A stretch of DNA of 64,000 nucleotides from JAHEJE01 sp965216335 (GCA_965216335.1 OZ244154.1:2542001-2606000); one strand, 5' to 3'; positions 10,102-19,285 are shown, numbered from the stretch's first letter. Notes: generated by a model from the sequence alone, not told the origin. Numbers and translations are program-made.

Positions 10102-10293
10102 TCAAAACCCGTTGGCGATCGATGTGTACATGGCCGACAGAGAACTCTCGATATCGGCCAGTGCAATCACAATCGCCACCGACACCGTACCGGCAATCAT
10201 CGCGTATTCAACCGCGACCGTGCCGTCCTCGTCCCGCGCTGCGGATTCCAGTTCCCGCAGCCAGATCTTCAACAACTCACGCATCTCACTCAC
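10102..10293 (-). CDS. Flp/Fap-type IVb pilin-like small protein
   Basis: A 63-residue protein with the Flp pilin layout. A short charged leader is followed by GTVAVEYAMIAGTVSVAIVIA, with a glutamate followed by tyrosine (EY) at the point where prepilin peptidase products have their conserved Glu, then a single hydrophobic helix. Flp pilins polymerise into the Tad adhesion pilus, but no cpa/tad genes are nearby, so this is an orphan copy or a pseudopilin. Start may be GTG (10293) or ATG (10284). A fourfold TGAG tandem repeat covers exactly this start region. Confidence 0.75.
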   Translation of the reverse strand: MSEMRELLKIWLRELESAARDEDGTVAVEYAMIAGTVSVAIVIALADIESSLSAMYTSIANGF

Positions 10294-10300
10294 TCACTCA
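10285..10300 (-). repeat. Tetranucleotide tandem repeat (TGAG)4 at the pilin start
   Basis: Read on the minus strand, four copies of TGAG lie between an AAAGG ribosome-site candidate and the ATG at 10284, and overlap the alternative GTG start at 10293. A change in copy number would alter the spacing or which start codon is used. Four copies is short for a true contingency locus. Confidence 0.55.
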
Positions 10301-10345
10301 CCTTTCCCACCCAAGGCCCCCCGGCACTAGCGGAACATGCCGGCC

Positions 10346-10753
10346 CTAGAGCAGGTCGATGAGATGCGCGATCAGCGGCATGTCCGCCGGAGGCATCTCA
10401 TAGCCCCTGAGCCGGTTGGGCCGGACCCAGGCCAGCTCCTGACCCTCGTGCGCCCTGACGATGCCGTTCCAGCGCCGGCACACATAAAGCGGCATCAGCA
10501 GATGAAACGTCTCGTAGGCATGGCTGGCGAAGGTCAGCGGTGCCAGGCAAGCCTCCGTCACATCGATGCCGAGCTCTTCGCCCAGTTCGCGGATCAGCGC
10601 CGCTTCCGGGGTTTCGCCCTGATCCACCTTGCCGCCGGGAAACTCCCACAAGCCCGCCATGGACTTGCCTTCCGGCCGCTTGGCGATCAGCACCCGCCCG
10701 TCCGGATCAACCAGCGCGCAGGCCGCAACGAGGACAATGGTCTTGCCGTTCAT
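10346..10753 (-). CDS. mutT: NUDIX hydrolase MutT (8-oxo-dGTP diphosphatase)
   Basis: Cleans oxidised guanine nucleotides from the pool so they are not put into DNA. The 135-residue protein has the complete NUDIX box, GKVDQGETPEAALIRELGEE (residues 41-60), matching Gx5Ex7REUxEExGU, and the substrate-pocket KRPEGKSMAGLWEFPGG just before it. Gene context (single gene between the pilin and a divergent oxidoreductase) adds little. Function assigned from family and length. Confidence 0.93.
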   Translation of the reverse strand: MNGKTIVLVAACALVDPDGRVLIAKRPEGKSMAGLWEFPGGKVDQGETPEAALIRELGEELGIDVTEACLAPLTFASHAYETFHLLMPLYVCRRWNGIVRAHEGQELAWVRPNRLRGYEMPPADMPLIAHLIDLL

Positions 10754-10903
10754 GTCCGATGCCTACCATTTATGTAAAAGTTTAACGGTCCCGAAACGGC
10801 GGCACCTTGCGGCAGGTTGCCAGTGCTCGCAAGGGCCTGTTTCGGCAAACAGGGTTAGCAAAACGGAAATTTCCATTCACCCCGCGCCCCGCGGCTGATA
10901 GAG

Positions 10904-12268
10904 ATGCGGCTGAACCCTGTTTTCACGAGCCTAGCCATGGCGCCGCACCCAGCCCCCGTGACCAGCGATGAGAAGCTTCCGGCCAGCACCGGTGTGGTGG
11001 TCATAGGCGGCGGCATCATCGGCACTTCAACCATGCTCGAACTGGCCGAGCGCGGCATCGATGCCGTGCTGCTCGAAAAGGGCGAGATCGCCGGCGAGCA
11101 ATCGAGCCGCAACTGGGGTTGGTGCCGCCAGATGGGCCGCGACAAGCGCGAAATCCCACTCATCCTTGAAGCCATGAAACTGTGGCGCGGCATGAACGAA
11201 CGGATCGGCGGCGAAACCGGCTTTCGTCAGTGCGGCATTGCCTATCTCGCTGAAACCGATGCCGAACTGGCGGCGCGCGAGACCTGGCGGGACGAGGTTG
11301 CCCGGCCATACCAGCTATCATCGCAAATCATCGACGGCACCGAAGTCGCCGAAATGCTACCCGGCGCGACCGTCGGCTGGAAAGGCGCGCTTTACACCCC
11401 GGACGACGGCCGTGCCGAACCGCAGTTGGCCGCACCGGCCATCGCCGCCGCCGCCCGCCGCCGGGGCGCAAAGGTGTTCACCAACTGCGCCGCCCGCGGG
11501 CTTGAAACGGCCGGCGGCCGGGTTTCAGCGGTTGTCACCGAACGCGGACCCATTGCCTGCGACACGGTTGTGCTGGCCGGCGGTGCCTGGTCGCGGCGGT
11601 TCTGCGGCAACCTCGGCATCGCCCTGAAGCAACTCAGCGTCATCAACTCCGTGCAACGCACCGTCCCGCTCGATTTTGACATGGGCCCGTCGTTCTCCGG
11701 TGGCAAATTCGGTGCCCGCAAGCGTCATGATGGCGGCTACAATATCGCCCACCGCCATCTCAGCGTCGCCGATATCGTGCCGGATTCCTTCCGCATCGGC
11801 CTCGACTTCTGGCCGGCCCTGCGCATGGACTGGGCCGGCCTGAAACTCCGCCTCGGCCAGCGCTTCATCGACGAAAGCCGTTTGGCGCGCAAGTGGCAGC
11901 TCGACCGGGTGTCGCCGTTTGAGTTGGTCCGCTGCCTCGATCCCGAACCGGTCGAGCCGATCCTCGATGAGGCCCTTTCTTCGCTCAAACAATACTTCCC
12001 CGTCTTCGAGGGCGCTCAGGTGGCCGAACGCTGGGCCGGCTGCATCGATGCCACCCCGGACGCCGTACCGGTAATTTCCGAGGTTGCCCAACTCCCCGGC
12101 TTCTACCTCGCCACCGGCTTTTCCGGCCACGGCTTCGGCATCGGCCCCGGCGCCGGCAAGCTGATGGCCGACATTGTCACCGGCGCACGTCCGTGCGTGG
12201 ACCCGGAACCGTTCCGTTATTCCCGAATGATCGACGGCACCAAACTGGTGCCCGAAGCCGGACTCTAA
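10904..12268 (+). CDS. FAD-dependent oxidoreductase, DAO family (D-amino acid/glycine oxidase-like)
   Basis: A flavoprotein of up to 454 residues with an N-terminal dinucleotide fold (VVVIGGGIIGTSTMLELAER) and the family segments SRNWGWCRQMGRD and, near the C-terminus, FYLATGFSGHGFGIGPGAGK, which holds FAD. Related enzymes oxidise D-amino acids, sarcosine or glycine; the substrate is unassigned. Start could be the ATG at 10904 or at 10937, the latter nearer the fold's beginning. It ends tail-to-tail with the next gene, sharing bases 12265-12268. Confidence 0.85.
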   Translation: MRLNPVFTSLAMAPHPAPVTSDEKLPASTGVVVIGGGIIGTSTMLELAERGIDAVLLEKGEIAGEQSSRNWGWCRQMGRDKREIPLILEAMKLWRGMNERIGGETGFRQCGIAYLAETDAELAARETWRDEVARPYQLSSQIIDGTEVAEMLPGATVGWKGALYTPDDGRAEPQLAAPAIAAAARRRGAKVFTNCAARGLETAGGRVSAVVTERGPIACDTVVLAGGAWSRRFCGNLGIALKQLSVINSVQRTVPLDFDMGPSFSGGKFGARKRHDGGYNIAHRHLSVADIVPDSFRIGLDFWPALRMDWAGLKLRLGQRFIDESRLARKWQLDRVSPFELVRCLDPEPVEPILDEALSSLKQYFPVFEGAQVAERWAGCIDATPDAVPVISEVAQLPGFYLATGFSGHGFGIGPGAGKLMADIVTGARPCVDPEPFRYSRMIDGTKLVPEAGL

Positions 12269-13608
12269 CTGACGGCGTTCCCCGTGAGTGTCAGATGCTT
12301 CGGCACCGACGTCGCGCGCGCCAGGTCACCGGTCACCACCTTGCTGTGGTCCATGCCGACAATCGCAGCCGTGCCGGCTTCAGAAATCACGTTGTTGGCG
12401 ATCAGGCTGGCGCCGGCCCCATCGGTGACCGAGGCGGCGATACCAATGTCGCACTGCCGCGCGATATTTCCGGTCGCCGAGATGTTGCGTGCATACGGTC
12501 CCCAGCCGAGCGCATAGCCGATGCCCGGCGTTGCCTCGACGACATTGTTGGCGACAACCGTATCCGCTTCTACCGCGATACCGACGTTGCGCGAATAGTT
12601 CGGCGGGCGCTGGTTGAGATTGCGCACGATGTTGCCCGCGCACACGGCCTGACGGCCTCCCTCATTAAAGTTGGTGATCGAAACGCCGATGGCCGCGGTA
12701 TCGATGATGTTGCCGGTGACGACGGCGCCGGTGAAGCTGAATTCGCAAAACACCGACACCTCCCCGGCCCGCAGGCATGTGTTGTTGGCGATATGCACAT
12801 CTTCGCCGGCATTGTTGCGCACCGCCGACCAGGCACAGTCGGTGATGGTGTTTTCACTTACGGTCACGCCGCCGGCCCGGAACACGTTGACGCCGTTGCC
12901 ATACTGTCCCGACCCGCCGCTCGCCGCACCGATCCGCTCGATGCGGTTGCCACTCACCACCGCACCGTCATGGCGCTTGTCCGGCTGCCACACCAGGATG
13001 CCGTTGTCGGCGCAGTCATGCACATGGTTGGCGGCGATGGTGAGCCCGGCACAGTCATTGGCAAAGATGGCCGCCCGCGCCATGCGGTTGACGGTGCAAT
13101 TCTCAATCCGGCCGGTACTGCCGAGAACGACGAGCCCGTTCGCCCCGCCGTTGACCACCTGGCAGTTGACCACGCTGAGCCGGGAACAGCCAAGCGCAGC
13201 AACAACACCGCCGCCCGCATCGCCCGGCACGCCACCGGCCCCGTCGATCACCAGGTTCTGGATTGTGATGTCTTCGCCCCTGTGCAGCCTCAACACCGGC
13301 TCGCGCCGCCCGGCAATCAGCCGTGTGCGCCCGGCAATGCCCGACACCCTCAGTGGCGCCGACACCTCAAGACCGCTCGCCACATAGGTTCCCGGCGGCA
13401 GGAACAATTGCCCTGTGGTCCGCGCCGCCTCGTCCATGGCCTGTTGCAGGCCCTGCGTCTGATCACGCGGTGCATCCGGCTCGACACCCCATGCCCGCAC
13501 ATCGCTGATCGGGTTCGCAGCCGCCTGTGCCCGGGCCGAAAAGCCAGCAATCCCGGCCACGCCGGCCACACCAGCCGAACCGGTCAATATGGAACGCCGT
13601 GAAACCAT
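12265..13608 (-). CDS. TAT-exported right-handed beta-helix repeat protein (TIGR03808)
   Basis: A 447-residue protein with a twin-arginine signal (SRRSILTGSAGVAGVAGIAG, cleavage likely after ARAQA), so exported folded. The mature part has a pectate-lyase-like opening (DVRAWGVEPDAPRDQTQGLQ) and then a long array of short N-rich turns (VSGNRIERIG, VSENTITDCA, VTGNIIDTAA) that form a right-handed beta helix. This matches the TIGR03808 family of rhizobial-type bacteria, whose function is unknown; a polysaccharide-binding or lyase role is possible, though no catalytic residues are recognisable. It is convergent with, and overlaps by four bases, the oxidoreductase gene. Confidence 0.88.
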   Translation of the reverse strand: MVSRRSILTGSAGVAGVAGIAGFSARAQAAANPISDVRAWGVEPDAPRDQTQGLQQAMDEAARTTGQLFLPPGTYVASGLEVSAPLRVSGIAGRTRLIAGRREPVLRLHRGEDITIQNLVIDGAGGVPGDAGGGVVAALGCSRLSVVNCQVVNGGANGLVVLGSTGRIENCTVNRMARAAIFANDCAGLTIAANHVHDCADNGILVWQPDKRHDGAVVSGNRIERIGAASGGSGQYGNGVNVFRAGGVTVSENTITDCAWSAVRNNAGEDVHIANNTCLRAGEVSVFCEFSFTGAVVTGNIIDTAAIGVSITNFNEGGRQAVCAGNIVRNLNQRPPNYSRNVGIAVEADTVVANNVVEATPGIGYALGWGPYARNISATGNIARQCDIGIAASVTDGAGASLIANNVISEAGTAAIVGMDHSKVVTGDLARATSVPKHLTLTGNAVS

Positions 13609-13660
13609 GCCCTTCGGGCATGCAATTCACATGCCTCACAGGTTGGGTAAGGAGCTGACC

Positions 13661-14518
13661 CTAGTCGGCCTGTTCAATCGGCTTGTCCGCCGTCCAGTCG
13701 TAAGTCCCCAGATCACGTTCGCGCACGGCCTGCTTCCAGCCCGCCTGCTCTGCGCGTTTTTTGAAGTTCATGCCTTCCGGCGAGTGCCGGGTAATGCCGT
13801 CGAAGATGGTGGCGAGGATTTGCGTGTTGTTGAGGCCCATGGCTTCAATGGCCTGGTTGATCACCAGCTTCTGCATCATCAGCTGATTGACCGGCACGCT
13901 CGCGATGCGCCTGGCCAGCTGGTCGACATAACCGTCAAGCTCATCCTCCGGCACCGCCTTGTGCACCAGGCCGATGCGCTCGGCCTCGCGCCCGTCGATC
14001 CGGTCGCCGGTCAGTAGCATCCGCTTGGCCCCCTCCGCCCCCAGCCGGTAGACCCACATCGCCGTCGTCGGACAGCCCCACACCCGCGCCGGCATGTAGC
14101 CGATCTCAGCCGTTTCGGCCATCACCGCCAGATCGCAGCACAGCGCGATGTCTGAGCCCCCGGCGACCGCATATCCATGCACCTTGCACACCACCGGCTT
14201 GTAGGACCGCCACAACGACATGAACAGGTCGGTGTTGCGCTTCATGAAGGCATAATCCTTCATCGGATCCCACGGCATGTCCTGGATGACCGGGTTGGTG
14301 CCGTCATCCTGGGCATAGGCCTTCAGATCATAACCGGCGCAAAACCCCCGCCCGGCGCCACTGAGCACGATGACATGGACGCCGTCATCGCCATTCGCCT
14401 CAGCAACGCGGTCCGCCAGCGCTTGCGGCAGTTCATCGTCAATGGCATTCATCACCTCCGGCCGGTTCAGCGTGATCCGCCCGATCCGGCCGTCGCGTTC
14501 ATAGATCACCGCTGCCAT
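13661..14518 (-). CDS. Crotonase/enoyl-CoA hydratase family protein, catalytic glutamates not conserved
   Basis: A 285-residue crotonase-fold protein with both oxyanion-hole elements (FCAGYDLKAY, residues 59-68, and AGGSDIALCCD, 119-129). The two glutamates of classical enoyl-CoA hydratase appear to be replaced: Asp123 in GGSD where GGCE is usual, and Ala144 in YMPARVW where PE is usual. It therefore binds an acyl-CoA, but hydration is doubtful; an isomerase, hydrolase or other crotonase reaction is more likely. Single gene, divergent from tesB. Family certain, reaction uncertain. Confidence 0.85.
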   Translation of the reverse strand: MAAVIYERDGRIGRITLNRPEVMNAIDDELPQALADRVAEANGDDGVHVIVLSGAGRGFCAGYDLKAYAQDDGTNPVIQDMPWDPMKDYAFMKRNTDLFMSLWRSYKPVVCKVHGYAVAGGSDIALCCDLAVMAETAEIGYMPARVWGCPTTAMWVYRLGAEGAKRMLLTGDRIDGREAERIGLVHKAVPEDELDGYVDQLARRIASVPVNQLMMQKLVINQAIEAMGLNNTQILATIFDGITRHSPEGMNFKKRAEQAGWKQAVRERDLGTYDWTADKPIEQAD

Positions 14519-14631
14519 TGCCCGTCCTTCCTGCTCGCCGCGCCATTTCCGTCAAGCGGGCACATTAGCATTTCCGCACGGCCTGCGATGCGCTAGTTGA
14601 TGGAACAAGAAAACAAGTCCGGGACCCCGCC

Positions 14632-15501
14632 ATGGCGTCAGAACTCGCAAGCGTACTGCAGACCCTCGATCTGGAACAGCTCGAGGTCAATCTGTTTCGC
14701 GGCATGAGCCCGCAGGTCGGCTGGCAGCGGGTATTCGGCGGCCAGGTGATCGGTCAGGCGCTGGTCGCCGCCGGGCGCACGGTCGACAACGGTGCGCCGG
14801 CCCACTCCCTGCACGGCTATTTCCTGCGCCCCGGTGACCCGGCCGTGCCGATCATCTACGAGGTCGAGCGCTATCGCGATGGCAGGAGCTATACCGCCCG
14901 CCGCGTCGTCGCCATCCAGCATGGCCGGGCTATCTTCACCATGGCCGCCTCCTTCCATGAGCCCGAAGACGGTTTCGACCATCAGATCGAAATGCCCAAG
15001 GTGCCCAAACCGGACGAATTGCCGGCGGAAAAGGAGATGCTCGCCCGCTTTGCCGATCAGATGCCGGAGAACATGAAGCGCTACTTTACCCGCGAGCGTC
15101 CGATCGAGCTGCGCCCCACGGATCCGGCTCACTACCTGGCCCCGACCCCGGACCGCCCGCCCCTGCAGAACGTGTGGATTCGCGCCACCGGCAGCCTGCC
15201 CGATGACCGTGCCGTCCAGCAATGCGTGCTGGCCTATGCCTCTGACATGACCCTGCTCGACACCTCCCTGGTGCCGCACGGCATCAACCTGTTCGACAAG
15301 CGCATGGTGATGGCCAGCCTCGACCACGCCTTGTGGTTCCATCGCCCGTTCCGCGCCGACCAATGGCTGCTTTATGCCCAGGACTCGCCATCTGCCTCCG
15401 GCGGGCGCGGCTTTACCCGTGGCAGTATCTTTACCGCGGATGGAAAACTGGTTGCTTCGGTCACCCAGGAAGGCGTCATCCGCAAACGGCGCGAGACCTG
15501 A
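14632..15501 (+). CDS. tesB: Acyl-CoA thioesterase II
   Basis: Hydrolyses medium- and long-chain acyl-CoA to free acid and CoA. The 289 residues form the TesB double hotdog, with the N-terminal VFGGQVIGQALVAAG and PGDPAVPIIYEVERYRDGRS and, in the second hotdog, LAYASDMTLLDTSLVPHG with the catalytic aspartate, then ASLDHALWFHRPFRADQWLL. Length and motifs match the family. Divergent from the crotonase gene. The region after its stop carries a CtrA box that belongs to ftsK. Confidence 0.95.
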   Translation: MASELASVLQTLDLEQLEVNLFRGMSPQVGWQRVFGGQVIGQALVAAGRTVDNGAPAHSLHGYFLRPGDPAVPIIYEVERYRDGRSYTARRVVAIQHGRAIFTMAASFHEPEDGFDHQIEMPKVPKPDELPAEKEMLARFADQMPENMKRYFTRERPIELRPTDPAHYLAPTPDRPPLQNVWIRATGSLPDDRAVQQCVLAYASDMTLLDTSLVPHGINLFDKRMVMASLDHALWFHRPFRADQWLLYAQDSPSASGGRGFTRGSIFTADGKLVASVTQEGVIRKRRET

Positions 15502-15538
15502 CCAAGACACCCATGAAACAGGCCCCGTGCGTCAATCC

Positions 15539-15553
15539 TTAACGCGCCATTAA
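15539..15553 (+). promoter_or_regulatory. CtrA binding box upstream of ftsK
   Basis: TTAACGCGCCATTAA is an exact TTAA-N7-TTAA, the binding motif of the cell-cycle regulator CtrA. It lies 127 bases before the chosen ftsK start, in the tesB-ftsK gap. Division genes are established CtrA targets in Caulobacter and relatives. The motif is seen directly; binding is inferred. Confidence 0.7.
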
Positions 15554-15680
15554 CCAGAAATGCCCGACACTGTCACCGGCTGCGCGCGGCCCGAATTGCG
15601 CTGTCCGCAGCCCGAAAACGAGAATTGTTTCAACGCCTGTGCGCCCATCCGGCGCCGGCCGACCGGGTGGAAGACGCCGC

Positions 15681-18266
15681 ATGGCTCATTTGAACGCAAC
15701 CGACACCGACGACAGCGCCGTACCGGCAGCCCTCAGGCGCTTTCTGCACAACCGGTTGCTGGAAGTCTCGGGACTTGCCGTTCTCGCAGCCACGGCTACT
15801 GTGAGCGTCGCGCTGGCGACCTGGTCCGTCGGCGACCCGTCACGCAATCACGCCATTGACATCGAACCGCTCAACGCGCTCGGCCTGTGGGGCGCCTATG
15901 TGTCGGACGAACTTGTACAGGCACTCGGCCTGTCGGTCGTCGTGCTGCTGGCTGTTCCGATCATCTGGGGGTTTGGCCTGCTGGCCCACCGTGCGCCCGC
16001 ACAGCCGCTCCGTCAGGGCGTCATGTGGTTCGCCGCTGCGTGGCTGGCGGGCGCCTGTCTTGCGATGGTCCCGGCACCGTCTTCCTGGGTCCTGGGCAGC
16101 GGTCTGGGCGGCAGTATCGGCGATGTGCTGACCACCACGGCAGTAGATGTGTTGAGCCTCGGCCTCAAGACCGGATTCGCCAAGGTTTTCGTCTTTCTCG
16201 TAGCCTTCGGCGCCTTTGCATCGACCTTCTGCCGGGCGATAGGCTGCGTGCTCGGCGATCTCATCACCTCATCACCGCTGATCGGCGAACGCGGCCAGGA
16301 TGTGGCGGCCCGGCTGCGCGGCGGTTTTGGTCACATGGGCTTTCGCTTAAAGACGATCGCCCGCAACCTGGGCGCCGGTTTCACCTCATCCGGGCCCGGT
16401 GCCCGCGATGCTGATCCGGCACAGGCAAAGTCCAAGCCGCAACGCGCCACGCTGTTGCGCGACATGAAGGCCTGGTACACCACCCGCAGGACCCGGGCTG
16501 ACATCCACCAACCCGCCGCTACACCGGTGCATGACCGTGTGGAGCCGGTTCTGTCCTCGCAGACGCCGGCAAGACCGGAGGCTTCGAACGCACACGATGC
16601 CAGCGATGACGCCTTCTATGACCCCAGCAGCCAGGACGCGGCACCCGGCCCTGGCGTCGCCGTCCCCGTCACCCGAACCGCAAAGCCGATCCGTCAGAGC
16701 ACCCGGGCAAAGCGGGATGCCCAGCCCTCGTTCACCTTTACACCGGGCAGCAAGTTCGAGTTGCCGCCGGTCACCCTGCTTTCTGAAGCCAGGCAGTCCG
16801 GCCGGCCGGCCGACTTGTGCGACGAGGCACTGGAGCAGAACGCCCGCATGCTGGAAGGTGTACTGGAAGACTTCGGTGTTCGCGGCGACATTATCAACGT
16901 CCGTCCCGGCCCTGTTGTGACGCTCTATGAGCTCGAACCGGCCCCGGGCATCAAGTCATCCCGCGTCATCGGCCTTGCCGACGACATCGCCCGCTCGATG
17001 AGCGCGATTTCCGCCCGCGTCGCCGTCGTTCCAGGCCGCAATGTCATCGGCATCGAGCTGCCGAACTCTAGCCGCGAAACGGTCTACTTGCGCGAGATGC
17101 TCGGATCGCAGGCCTACGAAAAGACCAAACAGCACTTGGCGTTGGCTCTGGGCAAGAACATCGGCGGTGAGCCGGTTTTTGCCGATCTTGCCCGTATGCC
17201 GCACCTGCTGATCGCAGGCACCACCGGCTCGGGCAAGTCTGTTGGCATCAACACGATGATCCTTTCTTTGCTATACAAAAATTCGCCTGACAAATGTAAA
17301 TTAATCATGATCGACCCTAAGATGCTCGAGCTTTCCGTCTACGAAGGCATTCCGCATCTGCTCGCTCCCGTGGTCACCGATCCCCGCAAGGCCGTGGTGG
17401 CCCTGAAATGGGCGGTGCGCGAGATGGAAGACCGCTACCGCAAGATGTCCAAGGTCGGCGTCCGCAACATCGATGGCTTCAACTCGCGCATCAAACAGGC
17501 CGTCAAGAAGGGCGAGGCCTTCACCCGAACCGTACAGACCGGTTATGATCCCGAAACCGGCGAACCGATATTCGAACAGGAGGAGATGGACCTCCAGCCG
17601 ATGCCCTACATCGTCGTCATCATCGACGAAATGGCAGATTTGATGATGGTCGCCGGCAAGGATATCGAGGGCGCCGTGCAGCGTTTGGCGCAGATGGCCC
17701 GCGCCGCCGGCATTCACGTCATCATGGCCACCCAGCGCCCGTCCGTCGACGTCATCACCGGCACAATCAAGGCCAATTTCCCGACCCGCATCAGCTTTCA
17801 GGTCACCTCCAAGATCGACAGCCGCACCATTCTCGGTGAGCAGGGCGCCGAACAGCTGCTTGGACAGGGCGACATGCTGTTCATGGCCGGTGGCGGCCGG
17901 ATTTCCCGCCTGCACGGGCCGTTCGTTGCCGACGGCGAGGTCGAGGAGATCGTCAACTTCCTCAAGGCCCAGGGCGCCCCGGACTATGTCGAGGCCGTCA
18001 CTGAAGAAGACGAACTCGAAGCCAACGGCCCGCAACCTTTCGACGGCGGCCCATCGGCCAACTCCGGCGACGATCTTTACGATCAGGCGGTTGCCGTCGT
18101 CCTGCGCGACAAGAAGGTGTCGACGAGCTACATCCAGCGCCGGCTGCAGATCGGCTACAACAAGGCCGCCAGCCTGATCGAGCGGATGGAAGAAGAGGGC
18201 CTGATTTCAGCGCCGAACAATTCCGGCAAGCGTGAAATCCTGGTCGGAGATCCCAGTGTCGAGTAA
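15681..18266 (+). CDS. ftsK: DNA translocase FtsK
   Basis: Septum-anchored motor that pumps chromosome termini through the closing septum and activates dimer resolution. About 861 residues from the ATG at 15681, which has a GGAAG site before it; an ATG at 15639 is in frame but poorly placed. The N-terminal 210 residues hold four membrane spans, then a proline/alanine-rich linker, the alpha-beta RecA motor (Walker A GTTGSGKSVG near residue 514, Walker B VVIIDEMADLMMV) and a C-terminal winged-helix gamma domain ending SLIERMEEEGLISAPNNSGK, which reads KOPS. Preceded by a perfect CtrA box. Confidence 0.97.
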   Translation: MAHLNATDTDDSAVPAALRRFLHNRLLEVSGLAVLAATATVSVALATWSVGDPSRNHAIDIEPLNALGLWGAYVSDELVQALGLSVVVLLAVPIIWGFGLLAHRAPAQPLRQGVMWFAAAWLAGACLAMVPAPSSWVLGSGLGGSIGDVLTTTAVDVLSLGLKTGFAKVFVFLVAFGAFASTFCRAIGCVLGDLITSSPLIGERGQDVAARLRGGFGHMGFRLKTIARNLGAGFTSSGPGARDADPAQAKSKPQRATLLRDMKAWYTTRRTRADIHQPAATPVHDRVEPVLSSQTPARPEASNAHDASDDAFYDPSSQDAAPGPGVAVPVTRTAKPIRQSTRAKRDAQPSFTFTPGSKFELPPVTLLSEARQSGRPADLCDEALEQNARMLEGVLEDFGVRGDIINVRPGPVVTLYELEPAPGIKSSRVIGLADDIARSMSAISARVAVVPGRNVIGIELPNSSRETVYLREMLGSQAYEKTKQHLALALGKNIGGEPVFADLARMPHLLIAGTTGSGKSVGINTMILSLLYKNSPDKCKLIMIDPKMLELSVYEGIPHLLAPVVTDPRKAVVALKWAVREMEDRYRKMSKVGVRNIDGFNSRIKQAVKKGEAFTRTVQTGYDPETGEPIFEQEEMDLQPMPYIVVIIDEMADLMMVAGKDIEGAVQRLAQMARAAGIHVIMATQRPSVDVITGTIKANFPTRISFQVTSKIDSRTILGEQGAEQLLGQGDMLFMAGGGRISRLHGPFVADGEVEEIVNFLKAQGAPDYVEAVTEEDELEANGPQPFDGGPSANSGDDLYDQAVAVVLRDKKVSTSYIQRRLQIGYNKAASLIERMEEEGLISAPNNSGKREILVGDPSVE

Positions 18267-18362
18267 CCGCGATGCCGCAAATCCGCCGCGTTGCGTTGGT
18301 TAATAGCAAACATGTTAACGGCCGCCATCTGGCGCGCCGGCTTTCGAAGGATAGAACTCGAT

Positions 18363-19010
18363 ATGCCCCACGGCCGCATTCGTTCAATATTCGCCGCGCT
18401 CATCGCCGCGCTCGCTCTGTACGCCACGGCTGCCCATGCCGCCAAATCGGCCCAGCTTTCGCAGAACCAGCGGGCAATCGTCCAGCAGGTTTCCAACTAC
18501 ATCAACAGCATCCGGACATTACAGGGCGAGTTTACCCAGATCAGCCCCAAGGGCCGGGTATCCAACGGGGTTTTCTATATTTCGAAGCCCGGCAAGCTGC
18601 GCTTTGAGTACGCCGCGCCCAATCCCTTCCTCATCGTTTCCGACGGCACCTGGCTGACCGTACAGAACCGCAAACGCGGCAAGCAGGACCAGTATCCCCT
18701 GTCGAAAACCCCGCTACGGCTGATGCTGGCCAAGAATGTCAACCTGTTCAAGCAGGCCATCATCCGCAACCTCCAGCGCAAGGACGGCATCATCACCATT
18801 GCCCTTGAGGACCGCGATCAACTCGTCGCCGGACATCTGGTGCTGGTGTTCAACGAAAACACGCAAAGCCTGCAGCAATGGATCGTCGTCGACGGCCAGG
18901 GCCGGCGCACCACGGTTTCTCTGGGACGGACAGTGGCCGGAAAACAGCCTGACCCAAAGCTGTTCAGAGTAAAAGTCAAGAACCGCGGCCAGTCGAAAAC
19001 CGACCGTTGA
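18363..19010 (+). CDS. lolA: Outer-membrane lipoprotein carrier LolA
   Basis: Periplasmic shuttle that carries lipoproteins from LolCDE to the outer membrane. From the ATG at 18363 the 215-residue product opens with a signal peptide (FAALIAALALYATAAHA, cleaved before AKSAQ). The mature domain has VQQVSNYINSIRTLQGEFTQ, the family's characteristic opening, and PGKLRFEYAAPNPFLIVSDG. The frame is open upstream to 18291, but that would put 24 residues in front of the signal peptide. ftsK ends 96 bases before this start, an arrangement common in Alphaproteobacteria. Confidence 0.93.
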   Translation: MPHGRIRSIFAALIAALALYATAAHAAKSAQLSQNQRAIVQQVSNYINSIRTLQGEFTQISPKGRVSNGVFYISKPGKLRFEYAAPNPFLIVSDGTWLTVQNRKRGKQDQYPLSKTPLRLMLAKNVNLFKQAIIRNLQRKDGIITIALEDRDQLVAGHLVLVFNENTQSLQQWIVVDGQGRRTTVSLGRTVAGKQPDPKLFRVKVKNRGQSKTDR

Positions 19011-19206
19011 GGCTTTGTTTCGACATCGGCAAACGCAGGACCCGCGGAAGCTCGAAGCCGGCTAGGTGAAGTCAGCGCCTGTGTGTTCTTCCCATGCGGG
19101 CAGACTGGCGGGCCTTGGCGCCTGATCCGGTATTCCTGCAAGTTCTGAATGATTCCAGCGACTTGCGCTCGACACATACCGTGAACATGCAACAAACTGC
19201 ACGTGG

Positions 19207-19240
19207 TTTGCATAGAAATGTTAAGAAAATTTCACGCAAA
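19207..19240. promoter_or_regulatory. Interrupted AT-rich palindrome upstream of the sRNA promoter
   Basis: TTTGC-ATA-GAAAT, a nine-base centre, then ATTTC-AC-GCAAA: two nested arms that pair as TTTGC/GCAAA and GAAAT/ATTTC. It ends 16 bases before the -35 hexamer at 19257, a placement typical of an activator site. The binding protein is unknown. Confidence 0.45.
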
Positions 19241-19256
19241 TGTGCATACCGGGCCA

Positions 19257-19285
19257 TTGAAAATCGCCCTTATGCGTTCTACCTT
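19257..19285 (+). promoter_or_regulatory. Sigma-70 promoter of the candidate sRNA
   Basis: TTGAAA (19257-19262), exactly 17 bases, then TACCTT (19280-19285). Transcription would begin at the A at 19292 or 19293. No coding frame starts downstream before the terminator, so the promoter points to a non-coding RNA. Confidence 0.65.

Noticed and set aside
12193..13602. A 469-codon open frame on the + strand opposite the beta-helix protein
   Set aside because: The minus-strand gene has a clean TAT signal and N-rich helix turns; the + frame has no recognisable domain and begins inside the oxidoreductase gene.
18300..18318. A possible CtrA site before lolA (two TTAA elements)
   Set aside because: The spacing is 11 bases instead of seven.
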